Shown: positions 17,129 through 25,133 of the stretch, piece by piece
Layout: the number at the start of each line of letters is the position of its first letter
Position numbering within the stretch: position 1 is the stretch's first letter
Assembly: GCA_944326265.1 (NCBI GenBank)
Contig: CALVDE010000017.1
Span: forward strand, 81,000 to 144,999
Length of the DNA: 64,000 nt
Direction: 5' to 3'
Source of the DNA: an uncultured Bacteroidales bacterium
GTDB lineage: Bacteria > Bacteroidota > Bacteroidia > Bacteroidales > UBA932
Notes under the pieces: model-generated
Told to the model about the DNA's origin: nothing
The model's database searches: none
What the model saw: the letters and a program-made list of their open reading frames with translations, nothing else
Position numbers and translations under genes: made by a program

Positions 17129-19813
17129 ATGAGTATTAAACAAGTAATTCTGCTTGCAGCAGCAGTTCTGTTCCAGACCTCGGCCCTGATGGCTGAGACA
17201 ATACGGGGAAAGGTCGTGGATGCTTCCACCGGCGAAGAGATAACGGGTGCTACTGTTATTATAAAAGGTACGTCCGACAACTGGGCGGTCACCGGCCTTG
17301 ACGGCAGTTTCGTCATCGACACACGTCTGTCTTCGGGTGTGCTGATGTGCAATCTTATCGGATACAAGGATCTGGAGATTCCGTTCAGTTCTCCGTCAGC
17401 GAGTCTTACGATACGGCTTGAGCAGAACATCGAGATGCTGGACGCAGCTGTCATAACGGCTGTAGGAGGCGGACGTACAGAAGTCGCAGCCAGGAATATA
17501 GAGCGTAATTCGGTCAACGTTGTGAATGTCATGAGCGCGAAAGCGATGGAGCTGTCTCCGGACATTACGGTGGCCAACGTCATAAAAAGGATGTCGGGAG
17601 TGACAGTAGAGCGCAACAGCAGCGGTGAGGGGCAGTACGCCATCCTCCGAGGTATGGACAAGCGTTACAACTACACACTGATCAACGGAATCAAGATCCC
17701 CAGCCCCGACAACAAGAACCGTTTCGTGCCTCTGGATATCTTCCCGTCCGAGATTCTCGACCGTATCGAAGTCACCAAGTCCCTGACGGCAGATATGGAG
17801 GGTGACGGTATCGGCGGAGCGGTCAATCTGGTGATGAAAGATGCTCCTGAGCAAATGGAGGTCACGGCCAATCTGTCTACAGGATACAGTGCTCTTTTCC
17901 TGGACAGGGATTTTCAGACTTTCAACCGCAGGGCGATACAGAAACTTTCACCCAACGAGAGGATGGGCCGTCCCGAACTGCACGGTGAGAACTACTCGGT
18001 GTCCGCCGACGATTTTACTATGGAAAACCTCCGTATGTCGCAGAGCCGCCCGCGTCCTGACATCGTGGGCGGATTCTCTTACGGAGACCGTTTTTTCGGA
18101 GGAAAGCTGGGCGTGATAGCCGCATTCAGCTATCAGAACCTTTTCCGGGGCAAGGATGCTTCGCTCTACTATATCCCGGGCTCATCGGGCAAGGGAACGG
18201 AGAACCGCATGTATTCCGAGGAACAGAACAGGATGGGTGCCCATGCCAAGCTGGACTACCGTTTCTCGGACAGACATAAGCTGATGCTGTATGCCGGCTA
18301 CATGGATCTGCAGGAGACAGAGGTGCGTGACGGCTCGAATGATCAGGAACGCACGGTCAGGATGAAATGGAACCACCAGTACATATTCAACACTACGCTT
18401 AAGGGTGAGCATTCATTCCTGGATGCCGACCGGCTCAAGATCGACTGGACCGGGGTATTCTCCAGGGCTTACAGCACCACTCCTGACAATGCCTATATCT
18501 ACATCAACGGAGACCATCTGTACAACACTGATTCGGCGGACCGCCGCTGGGAGCATAACAGCGACAGGGATGCAGCCGGATATGTGGACCTGTCCTACCG
18601 TTTCGATTTTGCCGACGGCTCAGCATTGACCCTCAAGGGCGGAGGAATGTACAGGGACAAGGTGCGCAACAGCTTTTTCAACGAGTATACATTTGATTCC
18701 CCCACAGGCATACATGACCTTCAGATATACGGTGAGGACTGGACCAACTTCGATGAGCTTATTCTGGAGCCGCGCCGCTACGGCAATGTGGGCGATCCTC
18801 TCAACTACGATGCTTTCGAGAGGATAGGGGCCGCCTACCTGATGGGGACCTACGTCAGGGACCGTCTTGAGATTATCGCCGGTCTCCGCGTGGAGCACAC
18901 TGACCAGGGCTATAAGCTGGTCTTCCCCAGGCAGACCGATGGAGAAGGTCATCAGGTCTACACGGATCTGCTGCCCAGCCTGCATCTGAAGTACAATGTC
19001 CACAGAAACGCCAGCCTGCGTCTGTCCTACGGCCGCTCCATCAACCGTCCCGGATTCTTCGAAATAGTGCCATACACCATCCTGAACGAGGACTACGATG
19101 AGCAGGGTAATCCCGGCCTGAAGCATACGACTGCCGATAATGTGGATCTTCGCTACGAGTTCTTTCCCAAGTCCTCCGAGCAGTTCATGGTGGGGCTGTT
19201 CTGGAAAAAGCTCTACAATCCCATAGAGTACGGCCTTATCTCTGAGGGTCAGGCCACCTATCTGACTCCCATGAACTTCGGCAATGCGGTCAATGCCGGA
19301 GTTGAGGTGGATATCATGAAATATTTCAACTGGTTCGGAATCAAGGCCAATTATACCTATACCCACTCTGCCATCACCACTACGAAGCGGACCATGCAGG
19401 GCACCGAGGTCGTGACAGTGGACCAGACCCGTCCTCTCTACGGCCAGGCGGCACATGTGGCCAACCTCTCGCTCCTGCTGAAGTTCGCCAGGGCCGGGGT
19501 GGAGGCTCAGGTTTCGGGCAGCTATACGGGCCGCAGGCTCAGCGAGATATCCAACTGGCTGGACAATGATATCTGGGAGGCCGGTTACGTCCAGCTCGAT
19601 GCTTCTGTAGAGAAGAGCTTCAAGTGCGGCATCACTGTCTATGCCAAGGCCAACAATCTGCTTGATACGCCCGTGCTCCGCTATATCGTCAATAATCCGC
19701 GCACGGAGAATCTTCAGGACTACGAACGTTACAAGGGCGGGGTCATCGAGCGCAGGGAGTGGCACGGACAGTCGCTTATGATAGGTCTGCGGTATTCATT
19801 CAAGGAAAAATAG
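17129..19813 (+). CDS. TonB-dependent outer membrane receptor
   Basis: This 894-residue protein has a signal peptide (about 1-21), a CarboxypepD-regulatory-like domain (IRGKVVDASTGEEITGATV, about 24-105), a plug domain (ISPDITVANVIKRMSGVTVERN-type segment, ILRGMDKRYNYTLINGIKIP, EGDGIGGAVNLV) and a C-terminal beta-barrel ending in an aromatic strand (SLMIGLRYSFKEK). It is not a classical SusC: no SusD partner follows. It is the first gene of three behind the Pho-box-like array; downstream are a beta-helix lipoprotein and a phosphoesterase, so uptake of a phosphorylated compound or of phosphate released at the surface is the best guess. The ligand is not known. Confidence 0.9.
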   Translation: MSIKQVILLAAAVLFQTSALMAETIRGKVVDASTGEEITGATVIIKGTSDNWAVTGLDGSFVIDTRLSSGVLMCNLIGYKDLEIPFSSPSASLTIRLEQNIEMLDAAVITAVGGGRTEVAARNIERNSVNVVNVMSAKAMELSPDITVANVIKRMSGVTVERNSSGEGQYAILRGMDKRYNYTLINGIKIPSPDNKNRFVPLDIFPSEILDRIEVTKSLTADMEGDGIGGAVNLVMKDAPEQMEVTANLSTGYSALFLDRDFQTFNRRAIQKLSPNERMGRPELHGENYSVSADDFTMENLRMSQSRPRPDIVGGFSYGDRFFGGKLGVIAAFSYQNLFRGKDASLYYIPGSSGKGTENRMYSEEQNRMGAHAKLDYRFSDRHKLMLYAGYMDLQETEVRDGSNDQERTVRMKWNHQYIFNTTLKGEHSFLDADRLKIDWTGVFSRAYSTTPDNAYIYINGDHLYNTDSADRRWEHNSDRDAAGYVDLSYRFDFADGSALTLKGGGMYRDKVRNSFFNEYTFDSPTGIHDLQIYGEDWTNFDELILEPRRYGNVGDPLNYDAFERIGAAYLMGTYVRDRLEIIAGLRVEHTDQGYKLVFPRQTDGEGHQVYTDLLPSLHLKYNVHRNASLRLSYGRSINRPGFFEIVPYTILNEDYDEQGNPGLKHTTADNVDLRYEFFPKSSEQFMVGLFWKKLYNPIEYGLISEGQATYLTPMNFGNAVNAGVEVDIMKYFNWFGIKANYTYTHSAITTTKRTMQGTEVVTVDQTRPLYGQAAHVANLSLLLKFARAGVEAQVSGSYTGRRLSEISNWLDNDIWEAGYVQLDASVEKSFKCGITVYAKANNLLDTPVLRYIVNNPRTENLQDYERYKGGVIERREWHGQSLMIGLRYSFKEK

Positions 19814-19840
19814 AAAACAATCAACTAATTATTTATCAAC

Positions 19841-21268
19841 ATGAAAACAAAAAGCATTTTTGTCATTGCCGCAGCTGCAATGGTATTCTTATCCGTTTCC
19901 TGCGAAGAGAACAAGCCTCTGGAACCTGATGATAATCCGGTTGAGGAGCCTGCGGACTCAACACAGTCGGAAGGAGTCTCAGGTAACGTTTCAGGAGTAT
20001 GGGAGGCCGGAAGTACGGTCAATGTTACCGGTCACATTACAGTTCCGGAAGGAGAGAGCCTGACCATAGAAGAGGGTGTGACGGTTATTTTCAGTGATGC
20101 CGGCGTGGGTGTTAACCATACGGCCATCGAGTTCTCAGTAGACGGCAGCCTTTACTGTCTCGGAACAGCCGAAAATCCTGTACTCCTGACCGTGGATGAG
20201 AGTCTAAGGACCGCAGACAATACTTTTGCCGGTCTCTGGGGCGGAATCGTAGCCGGTGCCGCCTGTGAGGAGATGCTTATCGACCACACCATCATAGAGT
20301 ACTGCGGAGGCCAGGTAATCGAGGGCTCGCCCGCTGCCGAGAACGGCTATTACACCGCCGGTGACGACGCCTATCCCCACATTACCACCAACAATGTGGA
20401 CGGCCGCTACGTCATCACCAACTCCATCCTGCGCAACGGCTGGTCCGATGCCATCTACATGATGGGCGGCAATGCCATCATCGCCGGCAACATCTTCAGT
20501 GCCATCGGATACGACGGTGCCGAGGCTGTCAACGTGAAGTCCGGCTGCACTGTGGACGTGACCCGCAACATCATGTTCAGCGCCAATACCAATGGTCTGA
20601 AACTCTCCAGCTCCGACCAGAGCGAGGTACGTCACCAGGCTAAGATTCAGGCCTACAACAACACCATTATCGGTTCTGGCTGGAGACGCGACGGAGAAAA
20701 GGGCGGCGGAATCTATGTAGAGGAGAATGCCGACGCGGGCGTGTTCAACAACCTGCTCGTGAACTGTAAGTTCCGCGCCACCACACCTGCATGGGATGAG
20801 CCGGGTTCCGAGGACTGCTATGACGGTGAGCATTCCATGATAGATTACAATTACTACGCCTCCGGCACAACCGCCAGCTCGATAGTATTCAGCGGCGAAT
20901 ATGAGGATGACGGTGAGACACTGCTCTACTCCGGCGTGAGATATCCCTACGAGGGCTACGCCTTCGACCACGAGTGGTATGACAACGACAAGGTGGACGT
21001 ACACAGCGTGATAGCTAAGACGGCGGAGGAAGCTGCCTCTCTTGACCCTATGTTCGTCAATTTCAGTCTGGACATGGATCCTGCCAGCTACACCTTCAAC
21101 GACAGCTGGGACTTCCATCTTGCAGCCGGCTCTCCTGCCCTCGACGCTTCGAAGACTTACACCGCCGGTGACCGCCAGCCTTACTTCGGAACATCCGGTC
21201 TCGAGGTGAACGGTCAGACCTACACCTCCCCCGCCGTCGGCGCATGGTTCGGAGCATACGGTGAATAA
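19841..21268 (+). CDS. Beta-helix surface lipoprotein of the phosphate locus
   Basis: This 475-residue protein has a lipoprotein signal (lipobox FLSVSCEE, Cys near 21) and an acidic Pro/Asp-rich linker. The body has repeating short strands with Asn and Gly turns (GSTVNVTGHITVPEG, NVDGRYVITNSILRNG, GNAIIAGNIFSAIGYDGA, VDVTRNIMFSANTNGL), typical of a right-handed parallel beta-helix. It is probably exposed on the outer membrane. It follows the TonB receptor by 27 bases and precedes the phosphoesterase by 36, and may bind or process the substrate of the receptor. No catalytic motif was recognised. Confidence 0.7.
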   Translation: MKTKSIFVIAAAAMVFLSVSCEENKPLEPDDNPVEEPADSTQSEGVSGNVSGVWEAGSTVNVTGHITVPEGESLTIEEGVTVIFSDAGVGVNHTAIEFSVDGSLYCLGTAENPVLLTVDESLRTADNTFAGLWGGIVAGAACEEMLIDHTIIEYCGGQVIEGSPAAENGYYTAGDDAYPHITTNNVDGRYVITNSILRNGWSDAIYMMGGNAIIAGNIFSAIGYDGAEAVNVKSGCTVDVTRNIMFSANTNGLKLSSSDQSEVRHQAKIQAYNNTIIGSGWRRDGEKGGGIYVEENADAGVFNNLLVNCKFRATTPAWDEPGSEDCYDGEHSMIDYNYYASGTTASSIVFSGEYEDDGETLLYSGVRYPYEGYAFDHEWYDNDKVDVHSVIAKTAEEAASLDPMFVNFSLDMDPASYTFNDSWDFHLAAGSPALDASKTYTAGDRQPYFGTSGLEVNGQTYTSPAVGAWFGAYGE

Positions 21269-21304
21269 TCAGCACAGGTAAAATCAATAAACAAAGACAG
21301 CTTT

Positions 21305-22285
21305 ATGAAAAGAATCAATCTTCTGACCCTTACCGCCGCTGCGGTACTCTCCCTGTCAGCGGTGTCCTGCAACACTTCCGCGAGTGTGTCCTCCAGTGTG
21401 CCGGAGGACCGCTCCCAGGAGTGGAAGGCCCTGGAGCAGCCGCTCAACTTCTACATTGCCAACGACCTGGGCCGCAACGGCTACTACGACCAGAAGCCCA
21501 TTGCCAGGACGATGGGCGAGATGGCCGAGACCATAGACATAGAGTTTGTGGTGGCGGCCGGTGACGTGCATCATTTCGAGGGCGTGCAGAGCGTGAGCGA
21601 CCCTCTGTGGATGACCAACTACGAGCTTATCTACTCCCACCCCGACCTGATGATGCCCTGGTACGCCGTCTGCGGCAACCACGAGTACCGCAGCAACACC
21701 CAGGCCTGCATCGACTACAGCCAGGTCAGCGCCCGCTGGCACATGCCCTCGCGCTACTACACCTTCGTTCAGGAGGAGGACGGGGTAGAGGTCCGTATAG
21801 TGATGATAGACACCACTCCCATCATCGACAAGTACCGTGAGGAGACCGACAAGTACGCCGATGCCTCCAAGTCGGACTACCGCAAGCAGCTCGCATGGCT
21901 GGACAGAACTCTGTCGGAGGCCGACGAGGACTGGGTAATCGTAGTGGGACACCATCCCATATACGCTTTCACTGACAAGGACGAGATCGAGCGCACCAAC
22001 ATGCAGGACCGCGTGAATACCGTCCTCCTCAAGCATGACAACGTGGATATGTACGTCTGCGGTCATCTGCACACCTTCCAGCACATCCGCAAGGACGGCA
22101 GTGACATCGACTACATAGTCAATACTTCCGGTTCCCTGAGCCGCGAAGTCGAGCCCATCGAGGGTACTGTCTTCTGCAGCCCCGAGTCCGGCTGGTCCCT
22201 CGTGACCGTCTCCGCTGACTCCCTCAGCCTGCACATGCTCGACAAGGACGGCAAGGTGCTCCACACCGTCACCCGAACGAAATAG
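21305..22285 (+). CDS. Secreted calcineurin-like metallophosphoesterase
   Basis: This 326-residue protein has a signal ending in a lipobox-like LSAVSCNT, so it is probably a lipoprotein. The two-metal phosphoesterase motifs are all present: an early Asp (ANDLGRNGY; D-x-G rather than the usual D-x-H), GDVHH, GNHEY, VVGHHPIYAF and CGHLHTFQH. The pattern is closest to purple-acid-phosphatase-like enzymes (tartrate-resistant type). It would release phosphate from organic esters at the cell surface, with the TonB receptor and beta-helix lipoprotein upstream. The D-x-G variation at the first motif is also usual for purple acid phosphatases. A long hairpin repeat lies 30 bases downstream. Confidence 0.88.
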   Translation: MKRINLLTLTAAAVLSLSAVSCNTSASVSSSVPEDRSQEWKALEQPLNFYIANDLGRNGYYDQKPIARTMGEMAETIDIEFVVAAGDVHHFEGVQSVSDPLWMTNYELIYSHPDLMMPWYAVCGNHEYRSNTQACIDYSQVSARWHMPSRYYTFVQEEDGVEVRIVMIDTTPIIDKYREETDKYADASKSDYRKQLAWLDRTLSEADEDWVIVVGHHPIYAFTDKDEIERTNMQDRVNTVLLKHDNVDMYVCGHLHTFQHIRKDGSDIDYIVNTSGSLSREVEPIEGTVFCSPESGWSLVTVSADSLSLHMLDKDGKVLHTVTRTK

Positions 22286-22315
22286 AGGCAAGTAGGCATC
22301 TGCGGCTCATAGCCG

Positions 22316-22412
22316 TCCGTACATAAGTATACCTCCGAAAACTTTGGCTCCCGAAAAGGGAGGGGACCCACCGCAGGTGGGGAGGATTTTCGGAGGTATA
22401 CTTATGTACGGA
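22316..22412. repeat. Long perfect hairpin element between convergent genes (type 1)
   Basis: Arms at 22316-22341 and 22387-22412 are perfect reverse complements over 26 bases (core TACCTCCGAAAA / TTTTCGGAGGTA). The 45-base centre holds a purine-rich GGGAGGGGACCC stretch and a small inner stem CCCACC-GCA-GGTGGG. It lies between the stops of the phosphoesterase gene and smpB and could act as a bidirectional terminator. The element at 47738-47863 has the same layout with other arms. Confidence 0.85.
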
Positions 22413-22428
22413 TGGTGTGCCTGTTGGC

Positions 22429-22875
22429 TTAGTCGACTGAGTAGCGGCGCAGATCCTTTTCCTTGATGGACTCGCGCTTGTCGTATTCCTTTTTGCCCCG
22501 GGCGAGGGCGATGTCGAGCTTGGCGTAGCCGCTTTCGGAGATGAAGAGGCGGCGGGCGACTATTGTCAGACCCTTTTCCTTGACGGCACGGGCGAGTTTG
22601 CGGAGTTCCTTGCGGGTGAGCAGCAGCTTGCGGTCGCGCTTGGGATCGTGGCGGTTGAAGGTACCCCACCAGTATTCGGCTATGTGCATGTTCTTCACGT
22701 ACAGCTCACCGCCGGCGAAATAGCACCAGCTGTCCACTAGCGAGGCTTTGCCGGCTCTGATTGACTTGATCTCAGTGCCGGTCAGCACAATGCCCGCAGT
22801 GTAGCTGTCCAGGAACTCGTACTCAAACGAGGCTTTCTTGTTGCGGATTTCTATTTTGCTCTTAGCCTTTGCCAT
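22429..22875 (-). CDS. smpB: SsrA-binding protein SmpB
   Basis: This 148-residue protein binds tmRNA and is needed for trans-translation, which frees stalled ribosomes. Family blocks are [55 protein letters not shown] and the basic C-terminal [15 protein letters not shown] that enters the mRNA channel. The length is normal. A TAACTTTG -7 box on the minus strand lies at 22884-22891, only 9 bases before the ATG, suggesting its own promoter and a short leader. The tmRNA gene is not in this window. Confidence 0.97.
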   Translation of the reverse strand: MAKAKSKIEIRNKKASFEYEFLDSYTAGIVLTGTEIKSIRAGKASLVDSWCYFAGGELYVKNMHIAEYWWGTFNRHDPKRDRKLLLTRKELRKLARAVKEKGLTIVARRLFISESGYAKLDIALARGKKEYDKRESIKEKDLRRYSVD

Positions 22876-22883
22876 AAGGTCGG

Positions 22884-22891
22884 CAAAGTTA
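22884..22891 (-). promoter_or_regulatory. Promoter -7 box of smpB
   Basis: CAAAGTTA on the plus strand is TAACTTTG on the coding strand, matching TAnnTTTG. No clear -33 TTTG at the right distance. The rest of the 22892-23133 gap is AT-rich and holds only the short TGCTCAGGAAATGT repeats. Confidence 0.5.
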
Positions 22892-23002
22892 CGGAAAATC
22901 TATGGAATATCCGCCGGATTTCGTAGATTAACGTAATAGACGTGGAAATTAGGTAGTTAGAATTCAAGCACTATCAGCTCATATCTAACCGTGAAAACTA
23001 GC

Positions 23003-23154
23003 TGCTCAGGAAATGTGTCGACAATGGTGTGAATTGGTGACCTACTAGTCATGGGTAGTTGGTAAGGCATTATGTAGAAGCATTAATTATAGTTCATACT
23101 ATTCGAGCGGAATAAAAGATGCTCAGGAAATGTTCAATGCGTATTCCCTGAGCA
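23003..23154. repeat. Short repeat TGCTCAGGAAATGT, two direct copies and one inverted
   Basis: The 14-base sequence is at 23003-23016 and 23120-23133; an inverted, nearly matching ATTCCCTGAGCA is at 23143-23154. The second and third copies form a hairpin (11 bp, one mismatch) overlapping the last codons of the DUF4276-like gene, which could terminate that operon. The two direct copies, 117 bases apart at the edge of the AT-rich island, may mark an insertion boundary. Confidence 0.5.
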
Positions 23155-23808
23155 TTGCATATTTATTACAGTTACAAAGCGTTGCAGTTCTGAGTCCAAA
23201 TGCAATAGGGAGTCAATATCCAACGAATCCAATAATTGTGGTGAAGTTTTCAACTTTCCATATTTCGCCACTTTAGTGCCTTTATAAAAGAAACGTTTCA
23301 TAATTAAAGCCAATTTTTCAGATGGTTTGAAAATGGACTCTATGTCTCTTCCTTTGATTAGAGAATGGTTCGAAATATCAAATCCTGCATCTTTGCGACT
23401 GTATCCTTCCGAAATTGCCCAACGATCTAGGCATTCAGGTTGTTTCAAGAACCACGCCTCCATTTCCTGAACCATAAAGAATATGTATTGTTTTTTTTCT
23501 TCGGGTATAATTATGGTCATTTCAGCATGCTCCTTATTGATTAACTTATCAAACCATAAATGCTTTATTTCAGGTGGTAAATCAGAATCTACAAAAAGCC
23601 CAGACGGTTGACTGCATCCAACAAACTGTTTCGCAGCATTGCGATATCCAGCACCCATAAAGATAGTTATTTCAATATCGGTTCTTTTTAATATTCCAGT
23701 AAAGAACCTATATAATGACTGGCGCAATGATTCAACATTACTTGCAGTTTCAGCAGAAGCATTTTGGGTATGGACTCCACCTTCAACTATCAAATTCAAT
23801 TTTACCAT
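23134..23808 (-). CDS. DUF4276-like (Toprim-like) protein, partner of the AAA ATPase
   Basis: This 224-residue protein starts at the internal Met (MVKLNLIVEGG); this start overlaps the ATPase gene by 7 bases, which suggests translational coupling. DUF4276-type features: LIVEGG with an early Glu, SGLFVDSDLPPE (acidic DSD motif), FFMVQEMEAWFLKQPECLDRW (the hallmark MVQxMEAWF) and a C-terminal KPSEKLALIM...YGKLKTSPQLLDSL. DUF4276 proteins have a Toprim-like pattern of acidic residues and often lie beside AAA ATPases in defence loci; nuclease activity is therefore a reasonable inference, not shown. Base composition is much more AT-rich than smpB upstream. A hairpin overlaps its 3' end. Confidence 0.75.
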   Translation of the reverse strand: MVKLNLIVEGGVHTQNASAETASNVESLRQSLYRFFTGILKRTDIEITIFMGAGYRNAAKQFVGCSQPSGLFVDSDLPPEIKHLWFDKLINKEHAEMTIIIPEEKKQYIFFMVQEMEAWFLKQPECLDRWAISEGYSRKDAGFDISNHSLIKGRDIESIFKPSEKLALIMKRFFYKGTKVAKYGKLKTSPQLLDSLDIDSLLHLDSELQRFVTVINMQCSGNTH

Positions 23809-25010
23809 CTTTTGCCTCCAATCTGACCTAATAACCACATTTGTCCAGGTAAAAACTCGCCTTCCCATTCTGGGAAATCATTTTCAGATACTTTATGAAC
23901 AACCGTAGAATTATCTTCGTCTTTTTCAAAGACCAAAATATTCTCAAGTTCAAACTGGTTTAATAAGTGAGGAGAATGTGTCGCAACTATAATTTGGCTT
24001 TGTCTTGCAGCATATTTCATCATATCAGCGACAGAACGAATCATGTCTGGATGCAATCCTCTCTCAGGCTCATCAATTGCAACCAATTCTCCACGCAAAG
24101 GATTGTAAAAGATACACTCTGATAGTAAAAATCGTAAAGTTCCGTCAGAAATATGTAAAGCTCCTATTGTCCGACTTATATTTTTTTCGCGTAAAGACAA
24201 GTAGGATTGTCCATAGAGATTGGCAATTTCAATACTTATAAAATAAGGGTTAACATTGCGAAAGGTTTCTTCTAAACGCTCAAAATCAAATGTGTGATTG
24301 AGTTTCAATTCGTTTAGAATTTGAGTTAGATTGGAGCCTGATTTACGTAGTCGAATATCGGTAGAGAATTCAGTCGGCATACGTAATTTGCTTTCTTCTC
24401 CTATGTCAAAACTATTGTATACAGCTATAGATTCTATCGCTTTACGCAATGTATGCGTAGGTAAATAATGTATTGGATCATTAATTTGACGTAAAACTAA
24501 CTCTTTTCCAGACACATCTGTGCCGGTATAATCCTGAAGGACTATTCCTTCCTGAGTTCGGGTACTGATTTTACCATTGCCATTAGCAAAATCCAAATAT
24601 GTAAAAGATGTGTCCTTTTTAGTTCTATGTTGAGTGAATACTTGTTCGTTTAAAACATAGCTCGTTCCTGAGCGTTTAATGGTAATACGATAATGTACAT
24701 CCGCATTAAAACCAGCTGCGGGATTCAGTTCGTTTAGTTCGCTATAGCTGAAAATATAAGTAATTTGTGCGCACGGAGCTGTTCTTTCGCCATTGAAGTT
24801 TACAATGTGGTCATACCCTCCCCATTGTTCTTGAATCAATTTAACAAGTCCGTCTCCAGCAATACCCTCAGACAATAAGCGCAATGCGTTAATAAAAGAT
24901 GTCTTTCCACTACCATTAATTCCTAGCAGTATGTTAACTCCATTGTTTAGTTTTATTTCCTTTTTCCCTTTAAAAGAAAAGAAGTCTTGTATTATAATCG
25001 ATTTCAGCAT
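23802..25010 (-). CDS. AAA family ATPase (AAA_15/AAA_21, OLD/RecF-like)
   Basis: This 402-residue protein is an SMC-like ATPase of the kind found in OLD-family and other defence systems. The Walker A is GINGSGKTS near residues 33-41, preceded by the typical start FFSFKGKKEIKLNNGVNILLG. The signature region is LHISDGTLRFLLSE, Walker B is ELVAIDEPERGLHPD, and the switch His is IIVATHSPHLLNQ. There is no long coiled coil and no fused Toprim nuclease domain; the 7-base overlapping DUF4276-like gene probably supplies that function. Both genes are AT-rich relative to their neighbours, consistent with horizontal transfer. The physical target (phage, plasmid or damaged DNA) is unknown. Confidence 0.85.
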   Translation of the reverse strand: MLKSIIIQDFFSFKGKKEIKLNNGVNILLGINGSGKTSFINALRLLSEGIAGDGLVKLIQEQWGGYDHIVNFNGERTAPCAQITYIFSYSELNELNPAAGFNADVHYRITIKRSGTSYVLNEQVFTQHRTKKDTSFTYLDFANGNGKISTRTQEGIVLQDYTGTDVSGKELVLRQINDPIHYLPTHTLRKAIESIAVYNSFDIGEESKLRMPTEFSTDIRLRKSGSNLTQILNELKLNHTFDFERLEETFRNVNPYFISIEIANLYGQSYLSLREKNISRTIGALHISDGTLRFLLSECIFYNPLRGELVAIDEPERGLHPDMIRSVADMMKYAARQSQIIVATHSPHLLNQFELENILVFEKDEDNSTVVHKVSENDFPEWEGEFLPGQMWLLGQIGGKRW

Positions 25011-25133
25011 ATTCTTTTTTTTTTAAACGTTATCGCAAAAGTAATATTTTGGGATGATATATGAGTAGAAAGAGCTCAAGAATTTGTATGAATAATAATG
25101 AATATGTTATATTTGTATCGGAAACATTATTCT

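Noticed and set aside
23134..25010. A complete OLD (GajA-like) or Septu system
   Set aside because: The ATPase has no fused Toprim domain and no HNH partner or UvrD-like helicase is present, so known system names were not assigned.
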